A stretch of DNA of 64,000 nucleotides, taken from Joyebacterum sp964521425 (lineage in GTDB: Bacteria; Joyebacterota; Joyebacteria; Joyebacterales; Joyebacteraceae). Made by a program: the position numbers and the translations under genes. The notes under the pieces were generated by a model. The model was given only the letters and a program-made list of their open reading frames with translations, was not told the origin of the DNA and did no database searches. Location: positions 1 to 64,000 of the forward strand of contig CAZFRO010000003.1 in NCBI GenBank assembly GCA_964521425.1, read 5' to 3'. Below, one piece after another: positions 1 to 8,370 of this stretch (position 1 is its first letter; each line of letters opens with the position of its first letter).

Positions 1-71
1 GCCGAAGCGGTATCACCACAAGATGTGAACTGTCCGTGAAAGCGGGGCAACTCCAGAAGGTCACAATTCCA

Positions 72-100
72 TTGACACCGGAAGCACACGTCTGTACAAT
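72..100 (+). promoter_or_regulatory. Sigma70-type promoter for the exbB-exbD-exbD-tonB operon
   Basis: A perfect -35 TTGACA (72-77) and a -10 TACAAT (95-100) are separated by 17 bases. Transcription would start near 107, about 240 bases before the exbB start codon. No other gene begins in this stretch, so the promoter most likely drives the TonB energising operon. Bases 1-71 hold nothing I recognise. Confidence 0.75.
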
Positions 101-106
101 CCCAAT

Positions 107-346
107 CAAGTGGAGGGGAGAGAGCCATCGTCCTCCACGTGAGGGTGTTTAGGAGTATGGGACCGGACTCCCTGCGGTCTTCACGCGAAACGCATGGGGG
201 GAAATCAGGACTGAGTGTTGGATTGGGTCTCCAACCAGGGACCCTGGAGACGAAGTTGAGCCTGGGTGATGCGGCTCATCCGAGCATTGGAGTCTGCCCG
301 CCGAGACCTACGGTGGAGGCGTGGCACAGAGGGGGGAATCAGAGTA
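107..346 (+). other. Long 5' leader of the exbB operon with two hairpins
   Basis: About 240 bases lie between the predicted transcription start and the exbB start codon. Two inverted repeats are visible: GTGGAGG (110-116) with CCTCCAC (132-138), and GTCTCCA (227-233) with TGGAGAC (245-251), the latter with further CAGGG/CCCTG complementarity inside. No riboswitch class is recognisable. The reading frame that opens at 139 has no sensible product. The leader could be regulatory, but nothing in it proves that. Confidence 0.4.
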
Positions 347-1189
347 ATGAGAAGAATCCTCTACATCGTTCCAGTCGTGCTGATGGTCATGATGCTGGTA
401 GGACCGGCAAGTGCGCAGATGGAGGGTGGCGCGGCAGCGATGGTGGAGACGACCGTCGTCGACACCGCACTGGTAGATACCACCGCCGTCGATTCGTTGG
501 CAGCCGTGGTCGAGGAGCCCGTCGCGCCCGTCGCCGAGACAACGTCCGGTGGTGGTTTCCGCACGAGCGGCCTTGTTGAGTTCTTCAACAAGGGTGGCAG
601 GTTCATGTGGGCGCTTCTTGCGCTCTCCATTCTCGGCCTGGCGGTCACAATAGAGCGGGGAGTCACGCTTCACAAGGCCGCCACCGACGTCCGCAAGCTC
701 ATGGAGAGTGTCATCGGTGCTCTCAAGAAGGGCAAGATGGAAGATGCCCTGGGTATCTGTGCCGACACCCGCGGCCCGATCCCGCAGGTTCTCCATGCAG
801 GGCTTCTGAAGGTTGGCAAGGGCACAGAGGCAATGGAGAAGTCCATCGAAACGGCCGGCATTATTGAGATGTCGTTCCTGGAGAGAGGCCTGATCCTTCT
901 CGCCACAGTTGCGAACATCGCCCCGCTTCTCGGTTTCCTGGGAACGGTTTCGGGAATGATCGGCGCGTTCGAGGCGATCGCCCAGGCCGAGCAGGTCAGC
1001 GCGAAGCTCGTTGCCAGCGGAATCTCTGAGGCCCTGATCACAACCATGACGGGTCTCATGATTGCTATTCCATTCCAGATTGCGCACAACCTGTACGTTC
1101 AGCGCATCGACCGCTTCGTTGTCGAGATGGAGGACAGCGCTTCCGAGATGCTCGATACCCTGCACGATATGGAGCTCATCGGCAAGTAG
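347..1189 (+). CDS. exbB: MotA/TolQ/ExbB proton channel family protein
   Basis: Inner-membrane proton channel subunit of a TonB or Tol type energy transducer. The chosen start (347) follows a GGGGGG run and opens a signal-like hydrophobic stretch (residues 5-24). A low-complexity Thr/Val/Asp-rich linker (about 27-70) comes next, then the ExbB core: membrane helix at about 85-105 and the paired helices near the C-terminus (LATVANIAPLLGFLGTV and GISEALITTMTGLMIAIP), both typical of the family. The length is 280 residues. The exported N-terminal extension before the first core helix is a known variant of ExbB. It is first in an operon with two exbD and tonB, so ExbB is more likely than TolQ or MotA. 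Confidence 0.88.
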   Translation: MRRILYIVPVVLMVMMLVGPASAQMEGGAAAMVETTVVDTALVDTTAVDSLAAVVEEPVAPVAETTSGGGFRTSGLVEFFNKGGRFMWALLALSILGLAVTIERGVTLHKAATDVRKLMESVIGALKKGKMEDALGICADTRGPIPQVLHAGLLKVGKGTEAMEKSIETAGIIEMSFLERGLILLATVANIAPLLGFLGTVSGMIGAFEAIAQAEQVSAKLVASGISEALITTMTGLMIAIPFQIAHNLYVQRIDRFVVEMEDSASEMLDTLHDMELIGK

Positions 1190-1228
1190 CAGGGTAATGG
1201 CTGTCCGCAACGCGAGGAAGGCCCTCGA

Positions 1229-1675
1229 ATGGCAATGTTCAGAAGAAGGTCAAAGATATCTGCCGATATGGTCGGTGATTCGGCCATGTCCGATGTCGCT
1301 TTTCTGCTCTTGATCTTTTTCATCGTCAGCACGACGTTCCCGGAGATCGGTCTTCCGCTGATCCTGCCGAGCGCGCAAGGGGAAGTGAAGCAGATCAAGC
1401 GCGAGAACGTCATGCAGGTCGTGACAGCGAGGAGCGGCGCTCACTTCATCAACCTTGAAGTGGAGCCCACCGAGTTGTCGCAGATCAAAGTGCTGTTGAA
1501 AGAGCGATTGGCGGAAAACGAGAATCTCATCATTTCGATCGAGACTCATCCCGAAGCGCCGTATGGGAGTATGGTCGAGGTGCTGGACACCGTCTGGGTC
1601 GTCTACGACGAACTCAGACTGGAAGGCATCAAGCGCGAGAAGCGCATCTCGCTCAAGGCGCTCGAACTAGAATAG
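1229..1675 (+). CDS. exbD: ExbD/TolR family biopolymer transport protein (first copy)
   Basis: Stator partner of ExbB: one N-terminal membrane helix and a periplasmic domain that transmits proton-motive force to TonB. The helix is at about residues 20-38 (SDVAFLLLIFFIVSTTF) and carries the conserved Asp (D in MSDVAF) thought to conduct protons. The helix is followed by the LPLILPSA segment usual for ExbD. The length is 148 residues. AGGAAGG lies 8 bases before the ATG at 1229; an ATG two codons later is an alternative. It lies 39 bases after exbB and 16 bases before a second exbD. Confidence 0.88.
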   Translation: MAMFRRRSKISADMVGDSAMSDVAFLLLIFFIVSTTFPEIGLPLILPSAQGEVKQIKRENVMQVVTARSGAHFINLEVEPTELSQIKVLLKERLAENENLIISIETHPEAPYGSMVEVLDTVWVVYDELRLEGIKREKRISLKALELE

Positions 1676-1691
1676 CAGTTGGAGGTATCAA

Positions 1692-2099
1692 TTGGAGCTG
1701 CGAAGAAAAGAGGGAAGTGGAGCGAAGATCCCGACGGCTTCGATGGCGGACATCGCGTTCCTGCTGATCATTTTCTTCATGGTCACCACGATCTTCAAGC
1801 TCGAGGAAGGACTGCCGATCTCGCTACCGAGATCGGAGGCCGGTGAGAAGATCCCGAGGGAGAAGATAGCTCACATCTGGGTGGATGCTGCAGGGACCGT
1901 GGCCATTGATGATCTCGTCGTCGGCATGACCGATATCGAACCTCTTGTGCTGGCGAAGCTGCGGGAGAATCCGGCGCTCATTATCGCGTTCAACACTGAT
2001 GAAAATGCACCGTACGGTGTGATGGACGAAGCGATAGAGCAGTTGAAGCGAGCGAACGCTCTGAGCGTTTCGTTTACTACGACGCTTGAAGAGAGCTAG
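1692..2099 (+). CDS. exbD: ExbD/TolR family biopolymer transport protein (second copy)
   Basis: Second ExbD paralogue, 135 residues. The helix (MADIAFLLIIFFMVTTIF) has the conserved Asp and is followed by LPISLPRSE, as in ExbD. The start is TTG at 1692, supported by GGAGG at 1680-1684; no in-frame ATG lies between this ribosome-binding site and the membrane helix. Two different exbD genes after one exbB are common in the FCB group, where the stator can be a heteromer. The two copies diverge clearly in the periplasmic part, so this is not a recent duplication. Confidence 0.87.
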   Translation: MELRRKEGSGAKIPTASMADIAFLLIIFFMVTTIFKLEEGLPISLPRSEAGEKIPREKIAHIWVDAAGTVAIDDLVVGMTDIEPLVLAKLRENPALIIAFNTDENAPYGVMDEAIEQLKRANALSVSFTTTLEES

Positions 2100-2151
2100 C
2101 CGGACCGCGCAGAATTCAGTGACCGGAAGATGAAGTGAAAGGCGTGAGAGA

Positions 2152-2790
2152 ATGAGTCCTTACATGATGGTGCACATGACGGCAGAGCAGCGCCTCAAGG
2201 ATTCGTATTCCAAGATGTTCAGGAATGCGATTCTGATAGCGCTCGCTGTGCATATTGTGGCCTTCCTTACGATACCGGAACTCAAGATCCGCCCTTACAA
2301 GCTTCGTGAGAAGCAGTCGATAGAGGCGATCGCGATTCCGGATCAGTTTGAGGTTCCGCCACCTCCCAAGGAGGAGGTGAAGAAGAAGATCGTGACCGAG
2401 ATCGCACCGAGTGACGATGCGCAAGCGGAAGAGACGATTGCATCAACGGAGCTGGACGTCGAGGCTCCGCCGGAACTTCCACCGGCGCGGACGCGACCAG
2501 AGTTCTTCCTGTCGTACGACGAGGCGCCTGTGGTCATCAAACAGGTCCTGCCGACGTATCCAGAGATGGCGAGGACCGCGGAACTCGAGGGTGTGGTGCG
2601 TGTGCTGATCGGGATCGACGAGTTTGGGACCGTGAAGGAGGCGGAGGTCATCAGCCCGCCGCTGGGCCTGGGCCTCGAACAGGCGGCGCTGGATGCCGTC
2701 TACCAGTGGAAGTTCACACCGGCCAAACAGCGTGACGTTGCTGTTCCGGTGCGGATATCTGTACCGATCAGGTTCACACTCTCAATGTAG
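2152..2790 (+). CDS. tonB: Energy transducer TonB
   Basis: Links the ExbBD motor to outer-membrane TonB-dependent transporters. The protein has an N-terminal cytoplasmic stub, one membrane helix (about residues 24-42) and a proline/acid-rich periplasmic linker (VPPPPKEEVKKK, then an Ala/Glu/Pro stretch). The C-terminal TonB domain spans about 125-212: YPEMARTAELEGVVRV, then DAVYQWKFTPAKQRDVAVPV, the classic family pattern. The length is 212 residues. The start is uncertain among ATGs at 2152, 2164 and 2176. It is the last gene of the operon, followed by a terminator. No TonB-dependent receptor is encoded in the window. Confidence 0.9.
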   Translation: MSPYMMVHMTAEQRLKDSYSKMFRNAILIALAVHIVAFLTIPELKIRPYKLREKQSIEAIAIPDQFEVPPPPKEEVKKKIVTEIAPSDDAQAEETIASTELDVEAPPELPPARTRPEFFLSYDEAPVVIKQVLPTYPEMARTAELEGVVRVLIGIDEFGTVKEAEVISPPLGLGLEQAALDAVYQWKFTPAKQRDVAVPVRISVPIRFTLSM

Positions 2791-2934
2791 CCCTCGTGCG
2801 CAAGGGCATTCGGTGGCATCGATCTCGGGGGGGAGTGTCGAGTGCGGCCGGAGTTCAAAGGGACGCGCAGAGGGTCGCCAGTGTGCGTTATGAAGCCCTG
2901 ATAGATGAAACCATAATGAGTTTGTGTGTGTCAA

Positions 2935-2967
2935 AAAGGGCAGCGCGGGCCCGAGCCGCTGCCCTTT
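2935..2967 (+). terminator. Rho-independent-like terminator after tonB
   Basis: A perfect 11-bp inverted repeat AAAGGGCAGCG (2935-2945) / CGCTGCCCTTT (2957-2967) with an 11-base loop, preceded by A-rich and ended by T-rich sequence. It sits 145 bases after tonB in a 294-base gap (2791-3084) that holds no gene I can support. Confidence 0.7.
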
Positions 2968-3084
2968 GTCTATTCGGACGGGAGTGGCTGCAGGTCTGTG
3001 GCTAGCCATCGCCGCCTGTGGTAGCGTGGTCGCGGGTGGTGGAGTCATTGTTCGATATCTCGGGTGAGACGCAGGAGGAGAGAG

Positions 3085-3864
3085 ATGTCAGAGAGAGATA
3101 TGGACGGAGTGGCCTCGGTCAATCGCCCGAGTCCATGGGGATGGATGGCCGGCGTCGTCATGGATCCGGGCAACACCTTCACGCAGATCGCCGGGAACGT
3201 GGCAGTCAAGGAACCAGCCAATCCCGACAAGACACGCGATCACACGAAATGGTGGATGCCTTTGGTCGTTGTCGCGATCATCACGGCTGCGATCTCCTTG
3301 TACATCGTTCCGAACATCGTGATGCCGATGCAGGGTGAGGCGATCCGCGCGTCGGTCGTCGATCGCGGGGGCAGCCCAGAGGACGCCGAGATGGCGATCG
3401 CCATGGCATCCAAGTTCACGCTGCCGGCCGCCGTGATAGGCGCGCCTGTCCAGACATTTGTCATGCTCTTCCTGATCGCCGGCATCTTCCATCTGCTCTT
3501 TCGCATGGTTGGCGGGAAGGGCTCGTTCAGGAACGCACGTGCCGTGGTCGCGTACGGCATGATCATCAGTGCGATCGGGAGTATCGTGAAACTCCCGATA
3601 ATGATGTCAAAGGAGACGATGTACGTTGAGCTGGGTCCGACGATCTTCCTGCCCCATCTGGAGCCGTCCGACAAGCTCTACAAGTTCCTCTTCACGGGCC
3701 TCGATCTGTTCTCGATCTGGTGGCTCGTCATTCTCATCATAGGTCTGGCCGTCGGCTACAAGGTCTCGAGGGGCAAGGCGGCGACCGTGGTCGTACTCGC
3801 CTGGCTCGCCATGTCGGCGCTCGTTGCCATGATACCAGGAGGTGGATTCGGTGTTTCGGGCTAG
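3085..3864 (+). CDS. Yip1-like multi-pass membrane protein
   Basis: An integral membrane protein of 259 residues with about five hydrophobic segments (WWMPLVVVAIITAAISLYIV, VIGAPVQTFVMLFLIAGIFHLLF, AVVAYGMIISAIGSIV, WWLVILIIGLAVGYKV, VVVLAWLAMSALVAMI). The opening part (WMAGVVMDPGNTFTQIA) and the helix order resemble the bacterial Yip1 domain family, whose function is poorly known. The start at 3085 is preceded by AGGAGGAG. It overlaps the following TolC-type gene by 14 bases, so it probably belongs to the export operon. The family call is moderate; the function is unknown. Confidence 0.65.
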   Translation: MSERDMDGVASVNRPSPWGWMAGVVMDPGNTFTQIAGNVAVKEPANPDKTRDHTKWWMPLVVVAIITAAISLYIVPNIVMPMQGEAIRASVVDRGGSPEDAEMAIAMASKFTLPAAVIGAPVQTFVMLFLIAGIFHLLFRMVGGKGSFRNARAVVAYGMIISAIGSIVKLPIMMSKETMYVELGPTIFLPHLEPSDKLYKFLFTGLDLFSIWWLVILIIGLAVGYKVSRGKAATVVVLAWLAMSALVAMIPGGGFGVSG

Positions 3865-5143
3865 AGCGGATATTGGGCGGATCCTCGGTGTCCTCATCGT
3901 CGCAGCCGTGATCGTGGTTGTCCCGGCGGCCGACATCGGCGCCCGCATGTATGAACTGGACGAGTGCATCGAGATAGCAATCGCGCACAACACAACGCTC
4001 GCGAGATCAGAGACGAGTCTGTCGAGCGCAGATGCCGCGTTGATGTCGAGTTGGTCCGGCGTTCTCCCACACGTCTCCGCGAGCCTGTCCTACAGCGATG
4101 TCACGACGGCAGTCGGAGGAATGAGTTCCGCAAATGAGAGCTACAGTGGCAGCATCGGCCTGAGTCAGACGCTCTTCGATTGGGGAACGTTCTCGGGGAT
4201 CTCCGGTGCGCGCCACGGCAGAAGTTCGGCCGTCCACACGCTGGAGTCGTCAAGACGCGATGCGGTGCTGGCGACGAGACGGGCCTACTACGGACTGCTC
4301 AAGGCCGAGAAACTCCTCGAGGTACAGGACGAGGCGGTCGGTCTGGCGATTGAGCAGCTGAGAAAGGCCGAGAGCCTCTACAAACTCGGTTCAGCCTCGA
4401 AATCGGACTACCTGAAGGCCGAGGTCGAGGTCGGACAGGCGGAGCTGGCCAGGATCGCGGCGGATTCGGGCGTGCGCACGGCCCAGCTCTGGCTTCTGTA
4501 CACTCTCGGCATCGACATCGATACAGAGATTGAGGTTACCGACCCCGCGGAACTCGGCGAGGACGAGGCCCTGGACCTGGATCTGGAACAGGCCCTCAAG
4601 CGCCGTCCGGACGTGCGTGCACAGGAGGAAGCGCTCGAGGCCGCCAGGAAGTCCCTCGCTTCCGCTCGTGCGGGTCGCTTGCCGTCGCTGTCTCTCACGG
4701 CATCGTACGGAACGGGCGCCGGCACCCTGGCTGATCTCGGTGAACAGTACGATGAGGACTACACACGTTCGCTCGGTGTGACCCTGTCCCTGCCGATCTT
4801 CAATGGCCTCGCTACCAAGGCGAGCATAGACAACAGCAGGGCGAGTCTGAGGAACTATGAACTGTCGCTGCGTGACGCGAGGCTCTACGCCGCATACGAG
4901 ATCGAAGGCGCGAGAATCAGTGTGATCGAGCAGCGTCGGAATGTTGAAGTGTCGGAGAAGGTCGTCGAACAGGCCAGTGAAGAGCTCAGGACCTCTGAGG
5001 AACGATTCCGTCTTCGCGCAGCGAGCATGCTTGATCTCATCTACGCGAGACTGGCCTACTCGCGGGCGAGAGCGGATCTGGTGAAGGCTCGCTACGACCA
5101 TGAGATCGCGGAAGCCGAACTCAAGACCGTGCTCGGCTACTAG
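3851..5143 (+). CDS. TolC family outer-membrane efflux protein
   Basis: Trimeric outer-membrane channel subunit for tripartite export. After a signal peptide (ILGVLIVAAVIVVVPAADIGA) it shows the duplicated outer membrane efflux repeat: YELDECIEIAIAHNTTLARSE at the start, then long helices with LLKAEKLLEVQDEAV and LKAEVEVGQAELA, then a second repeat beginning around PDVRAQEEALEAA. The length is about 430 residues. The GTG at 3851 is preferred because AGGAGG lies about 8 bases upstream; a GTG at 3842 is in frame. It is followed by the adaptor, ATPase and permease genes of the same system. Confidence 0.88.
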   Translation: MFRARADIGRILGVLIVAAVIVVVPAADIGARMYELDECIEIAIAHNTTLARSETSLSSADAALMSSWSGVLPHVSASLSYSDVTTAVGGMSSANESYSGSIGLSQTLFDWGTFSGISGARHGRSSAVHTLESSRRDAVLATRRAYYGLLKAEKLLEVQDEAVGLAIEQLRKAESLYKLGSASKSDYLKAEVEVGQAELARIAADSGVRTAQLWLLYTLGIDIDTEIEVTDPAELGEDEALDLDLEQALKRRPDVRAQEEALEAARKSLASARAGRLPSLSLTASYGTGAGTLADLGEQYDEDYTRSLGVTLSLPIFNGLATKASIDNSRASLRNYELSLRDARLYAAYEIEGARISVIEQRRNVEVSEKVVEQASEELRTSEERFRLRAASMLDLIYARLAYSRARADLVKARYDHEIAEAELKTVLGY

Positions 5144-5186
5144 TTAGACGAGAGGGAAGCAGACTGCACATCTGGGGGTGTGGTTC

Positions 5187-6428
5187 ATGGCCAGCAAGAA
5201 AAGGAACATCATTGTTCTTGTCGTGATCGCGGTTGTCGTTGCGGGTGCTCTATACGCCAACCTCGGCCTCGACAGGAAGGACAGGACCGACGTTACCGTC
5301 GAGGAGGTCGAGCGCGGAGAACTTGTCGCCAAGGTCTCGGGTCCCGGCAGAGTGAGGGCCGAGACCAAGGTCCAGATCAGTTCAAGCGTCATGGCGAAGG
5401 TCGTGCGGCTCGGTGTCGACGAGGGCGATGTGGTCGAGGAGGGTCAGTTCCTTCTCGCGCTGGATGACGTCTACTATAGATCGCGCGCCGAGCAGGCCAA
5501 GGCCGGAGCCCAGCGGGCTCAGGCTCAGCTGTCGACTGCCGAGCGTGATCTGTCGGACTACAATGAGCAGTTCGATGCCGGATTGGTCTCTGAACGCGAG
5601 CGCGATGAGATTCGTGCGCTCGCCATCGCTTACCGGCAGACGCACCAGGAGGCGCTCGCATCGCTGAGGGCGGCTACGGACCAGCTTGACAAGACGACCT
5701 TCTACTCTCCGATCTCCGGCGTCGTGACACGCCTGAATGTCGAGGCGGGCGAGAATGTCGTCACAGGGACGATGAACGCTCCCGGCACCGTGATCATGAC
5801 GATCTCCGACCTGTCCCACATGGAAGTGGAGATCGAGATCGACGAGACGGATATCATGGACGTTGCCATAGGTCAGAAGGCTGAGGTGGAGGTTGAGGCT
5901 CTTGCGGACACCCTCCTTGTCGGGACGGTGACCGAGGTCGGTAACTCGGGAATCACCGGCATGGCCGGGACCCAGGAGGAAGTAACGAACTTCCTCGTGA
6001 CGGTTCTTCTTGACGATGCCCACCCGGGGCTCAAGCCGGGCATGACGGCGACAGTTAGTATCGTGACTGCGGAGCACACGGACGTGCTCAATGTTCCTAT
6101 CCAGGCAGTGGTCTCCCGTACGCCCTCCGAACTCAAGGAGGACGACGACAAGGATAAGGACGAGACCGAGGAAGAGCCGAAACTCAAGAGAAGTGAACGA
6201 AAGGACGAGGAGGAGTTCGAGGGTGTATTTATCGTTGATGAGAATGACGATGCCCTCTTCGTGCCGGTCGTGACGGGGATCGCCGATGAGCTCAGCCTCG
6301 AAGTCGAAGGGGATCTGGATGCGGGACAGAGAGTCGTCTCCGGGCCGTACAAGGTTCTGAGGACCCTCAAGAATGGCGCGGCTCTCAAGGTAGACGAGAA
6401 GGACTCGTCGGACGAGGGGAAGGAGTAG
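5187..6428 (+). CDS. HlyD/MacA-type periplasmic adaptor (membrane fusion protein)
   Basis: Bridges the inner-membrane ABC transporter and the TolC channel. The protein has an N-terminal membrane anchor (about residues 5-25), a biotinyl-lipoyl half (GVDEGDVVEEGQFLLALDD), a short coiled-coil hairpin (about 100-170), the second lipoyl half (FYSPISGVVTRLNVEAGENV) and a beta-barrel domain (MEVEIEIDETDI). The length is 413 residues. An unusual, very charged insertion (about 312-350, rich in Asp, Glu and Lys) interrupts the membrane-proximal region. The ATG at 5187 follows GGGGGTG. The ATPase gene starts three bases after its stop. Confidence 0.87.
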   Translation: MASKKRNIIVLVVIAVVVAGALYANLGLDRKDRTDVTVEEVERGELVAKVSGPGRVRAETKVQISSSVMAKVVRLGVDEGDVVEEGQFLLALDDVYYRSRAEQAKAGAQRAQAQLSTAERDLSDYNEQFDAGLVSERERDEIRALAIAYRQTHQEALASLRAATDQLDKTTFYSPISGVVTRLNVEAGENVVTGTMNAPGTVIMTISDLSHMEVEIEIDETDIMDVAIGQKAEVEVEALADTLLVGTVTEVGNSGITGMAGTQEEVTNFLVTVLLDDAHPGLKPGMTATVSIVTAEHTDVLNVPIQAVVSRTPSELKEDDDKDKDETEEEPKLKRSERKDEEEFEGVFIVDENDDALFVPVVTGIADELSLEVEGDLDAGQRVVSGPYKVLRTLKNGAALKVDEKDSSDEGKE

Positions 6429-6431
6429 CCC

Positions 6432-7157
6432 GTGCTGATCCAGCTTGAGGGCGTGACCAAGGTCTATGAGGTCGGAACTGAGAAGGTCCACGCGCTTGGG
6501 GGCGTCTCACTCTCCATTGAGAAGAACGAGTATCTCGCCATCATGGGGCCATCCGGCTCCGGCAAGTCAACGCTGATGAACGTCATCGGCTGTCTCGACA
6601 CGCCCACCGCGGGTTCATACCGTCTGAAGGGGCAGGAGGTCGGAGACCTCGACGACGACGAGCTCGCGGAGATCAGGAGCGCTGAGATAGGTTTCGTCTT
6701 CCAGACTTTCAATCTGCTTCCGAGAATGACCGCTTTCCAGAACGTCGAGCTACCGCTCATCTACAGCAGGGCGCACAGACGGACGCGGGCGGAGCGTGTG
6801 TGGAGTGTGATGGACGCGGTCGGTCTCAAGGACAGGGCGATGCATCGACCCAATGAGCTGTCGGGCGGACAACGACAGCGTGTCGCCATCGCAAGGGCCC
6901 TCATCAACACCCCGTCGATCATCCTCGCAGACGAACCCACCGGAAACCTCGACTCCGGCACTGGTGAAGAGATCATGCAGGTGTTCGAAGGGCTTCACAG
7001 AGCAGGAAACACGATCATCCTCGTTACTCACGAGGAATACATCGCAGAGCACGCAAACAGGATCATCAGGTTGCACGACGGGCTGATCTCGAGCGATGAG
7101 CGCGGGGCTCGTGCGTCGTCACTGGGGGGACCTGTCGGCTCGACCGAGAGAGTATAG
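6432..7157 (+). CDS. ABC transporter ATP-binding protein (MacB/LolD type)
   Basis: Nucleotide-binding subunit, 241 residues, starting at GTG 6432. It has Walker A GPSGSGKST (from residue 39), the signature LSGGQRQRVAIARAL and Walker B IILADEPTGNLD, with the short-chain layout of the MacB/LolD/FtsE group (QTFNLLPRMTAFQNVELPL). It is followed by two separate FtsX-type permease genes, so the active transporter is probably this ATPase dimer on a permease heterodimer, in contrast to one-chain MacB. The TolC and HlyD genes upstream indicate export across both membranes. The substrate is unknown. Confidence 0.9.
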   Translation: MLIQLEGVTKVYEVGTEKVHALGGVSLSIEKNEYLAIMGPSGSGKSTLMNVIGCLDTPTAGSYRLKGQEVGDLDDDELAEIRSAEIGFVFQTFNLLPRMTAFQNVELPLIYSRAHRRTRAERVWSVMDAVGLKDRAMHRPNELSGGQRQRVAIARALINTPSIILADEPTGNLDSGTGEEIMQVFEGLHRAGNTIILVTHEEYIAEHANRIIRLHDGLISSDERGARASSLGGPVGSTERV

Positions 7158-7158
7158 C

Positions 7159-8370
7159 ATGGAGTTCCGCGAGACATTCGCTAGCGCGCTTCGGACGCTC
7201 GGTTCGCACAAGATGCGATCTGCCCTCACGATGCTCGGGATCATCATCGGGGCCGGATCGCTTGTCGCCGTGATGTCGCTCATCGCCGGGCTCAATCAGA
7301 GTGTGACCACGCAGTTCCAGTCAGTCGGAACCGACATCATATCCGTCAGCAAGTACCCGTGGGTGCAGATGGGTGAAAACGAAGACTACCGGAGCCGCAA
7401 AGACATTACCATCCACGACTCGGACGCGATCGCGATGCTTCCCTCAATCGGCCTTGTGGCTCCCAACATACATACGAGACGGGGCATGTCATACGGCAGA
7501 GAGAGCATGAGACGTGTACGCGTCTCCGGAACAACACCCGAGTACGAGACGATCGACAACTACACCGTGGAGTCCGGACGCTTTCTCACCCCGTTCGACG
7601 TAGAGCGTAGGCAGCAGGTTGTCGTCATCGCATCGGAGGTCTCAGAGAAGCTGTTCGGTCTCAGGGATCCTATCGGGAAGGACATGCAGATTGGGGGGAA
7701 GAAGTTCGTTGTCATCGGGATCCTCGAGGAGAAGGGTGACATCTTCGGCGAGAGTCTTGACGAGCACGTGCTCATTCCCTTCACGACATTCAGGAAGGCG
7801 TTCGGTTCGCGCAGGTCTGTCGTCGTGGACTGCCAACCCGCGGATGGCCTGTCGATGGAGCAAGCCATGGATGACATCCGTGCGCTCCTGAGGGTTCGGA
7901 GACAGGTCCCGCGGGACAAGCCCGACGACTTCGCGATCAACACACAGGAGGATCTGACCGCCTCCTACAAGGCGCTCACTGGTGTTCTCTACTTCGCAAT
8001 GACGGGCATCGTTGCACTGGCGCTCCTCGTCGGAGGCATCGGCGTCATGAACGTGATGCTCGTGTCTGTGGCGGAGCGCACGAGGGAGATCGGCGTGAGG
8101 AAGGCCATCGGAGCCCGCCGGCGTGATGTGACGTCCCAGTTCCTGATCGAATCGGTCATCCTCACAGCTCTGGGAGGTGCTCTCGGCATCGGAGGGGGAG
8201 CCGCAATAGGTCTCCTGGTCCGCGTCGCGACACCCCTGCCGGCGGCCACGACTCCGACGGCCGTGGGACTGGCCGTCGCGTTCTCGTTGATAACAGGCAT
8301 TATCTTTGGTGTATATCCGGCTCTCAGAGCGGGTCGACTCAATCCCATTCAGGCGCTGAGCTACGAATGA
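7159..8370 (+). CDS. MacB-like ABC transporter permease (first)
   Basis: FtsX-superfamily permease, 403 residues. An N-terminal membrane helix (MRSALTMLGIIIGAGSLVAVMSLIAGL) is followed by a large MacB-type periplasmic domain (about 45-270) and three C-terminal helices, with the conserved ALLVGGIGVMNVMLVSVAERTREIG and RKAIGAR motifs. It starts one base after the ATPase stop. The frame is open further upstream, but the ATG at 7159 fits the family. It shares its architecture with the next gene and the two are probably partners in a heterodimer. Confidence 0.88.
   Translation: MEFRETFASALRTLGSHKMRSALTMLGIIIGAGSLVAVMSLIAGLNQSVTTQFQSVGTDIISVSKYPWVQMGENEDYRSRKDITIHDSDAIAMLPSIGLVAPNIHTRRGMSYGRESMRRVRVSGTTPEYETIDNYTVESGRFLTPFDVERRQQVVVIASEVSEKLFGLRDPIGKDMQIGGKKFVVIGILEEKGDIFGESLDEHVLIPFTTFRKAFGSRRSVVVDCQPADGLSMEQAMDDIRALLRVRRQVPRDKPDDFAINTQEDLTASYKALTGVLYFAMTGIVALALLVGGIGVMNVMLVSVAERTREIGVRKAIGARRRDVTSQFLIESVILTALGGALGIGGGAAIGLLVRVATPLPAATTPTAVGLAVAFSLITGIIFGVYPALRAGRLNPIQALSYE

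Noticed and set aside
139..579. Frame of 146 codons in the exbB leader
   Set aside because: It is Arg/Gly-rich and overlaps exbB in another frame; no plausible product.
1229..2099. The two exbD genes as a recent tandem duplication
   Set aside because: They share only the family motifs and differ strongly in the periplasmic part.
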